The translations under genes were made by a program, and so were the position numbers. DNA of 64,000 nucleotides from Termitomyces sp. T153 (taxonomy: Eukaryota; Basidiomycota; Agaricomycetes; Agaricales; Lyophyllaceae): NCBI GenBank assembly GCA_018296165.2, contig JACKQL020000049.1, forward strand, positions 124,001 through 188,000, read 5' to 3'. Below the pieces are notes generated by a model, which had not been told where the DNA came from, made no database searches, and saw only the letters and a program-made list of their open reading frames with translations. Positions 63,632 through 64,000 of this stretch are shown piece after piece (position 1 is the first letter of the stretch; each line of letters starts with the position of its first letter).

Positions 63632-64000
63632 TAACCAATCTCACCAGTTAATCAGGTGCACTACCTCCACACAAGAGCACAATAAAACAGATGGACAAAA
63701 CAATATCAGCTTGTTACCAGTGAAATGGAATGGACTGTTCACTATTTCCCTAAGCAGGCAGAAATCTGGTCCCAGAAGGGCATGTCAGCCAAGAAAAAAG
63801 GTTTCCAAGCCTATGCTAACAAAAAGGTGGCCATGTGGCATGAACTGAGTTCTTTGGCAACTCATAAGTTCAGAAGAGTATACAATGATTTTACACCACC
63901 TTAAAGGGCAACAACACCTTTATAATAGAGAGTACAATGGGATGAACAAATGGCTGATATGCCCTATATACTGGATTTACCATGTACATCATATCCACCA
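63632..64000. other. No gene seen
   Basis: AT-rich, CpG-poor. No open frame or repeat that I can support. Confidence 0.4.

Overview
The window looks like a transposon-dense piece of a filamentous basidiomycete (Agaricomycete) chromosome. The reasons are a many-intron cytochrome P450 with introns of about 40-60 bases, a single-exon F-box type protein, nested chromodomain Ty3/gypsy elements, and LINEs of types I know from mushroom-forming fungi. No bacterial operons, rRNA or CRISPR arrays are seen. I cannot name the species.

Layout. 1-4078: truncated copy (B1) of a large minus-strand chromovirus family, here called B, with its antisense passenger gene D. 4079-10519: a different Ty3/gypsy element (A, minus strand) holding a tRNA-headed SINE-like insertion (5711-6653, 11-base target duplication). 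10520-19090: a second B fragment (B3, minus) split by a complete plus-strand element C (11874-17952; two 350-base LTRs; target duplication ATGAC). 19090-21419: the 3' end of a plus-strand B element (gene D, polypurine tract, LTR). 21486-21857: tyrosine recombinase remnant. 22019-26700: a CpG-normal host island with a spliced gene of unknown function, divergent from a P450 gene. 26849-27688: second SINE-like copy. 28578-34746: decayed LINE. 35048-36126: solo B LTR (target duplication GCTAC). 37227-38588: host F-box type gene. 41118-42715: rearranged piece of C. 43971-62729: one B element (B2, minus) delimited by LTRs and an ATTGC target duplication. It contains a 6.4-kb LINE (51592-58033, poly(A), 11-base target duplication) and a 1.06-kb LTR-like insert (59924-60985).

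How it fits together. B2 without its insertions would be a retrotransposon of about 11 kb: gag, protease, RT, RNase H, integrase and chromodomain on one strand, and gene D on the opposite strand between the chromodomain and the 3' LTR. Three separate copies show D in this position or orientation, and D carries a likely intron in its own orientation. B and C both show an 11-12 base match between the site just inside the 5' LTR and the LTR region where the RNA should start, the arrangement used by self-priming Tf1/sushi elements.

Most element sequence is CpG-poor and carries stops that look like C-to-T or G-to-A changes (TGG to TGA, CGA to TGA, CAG to TAG). Host genes, the SINE at 5.7 kb and the LINE at 51.6-58 kb keep CpG. 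This points to methylation-linked or RIP-like decay acting on repeats, with the CpG-rich insertions being the youngest.
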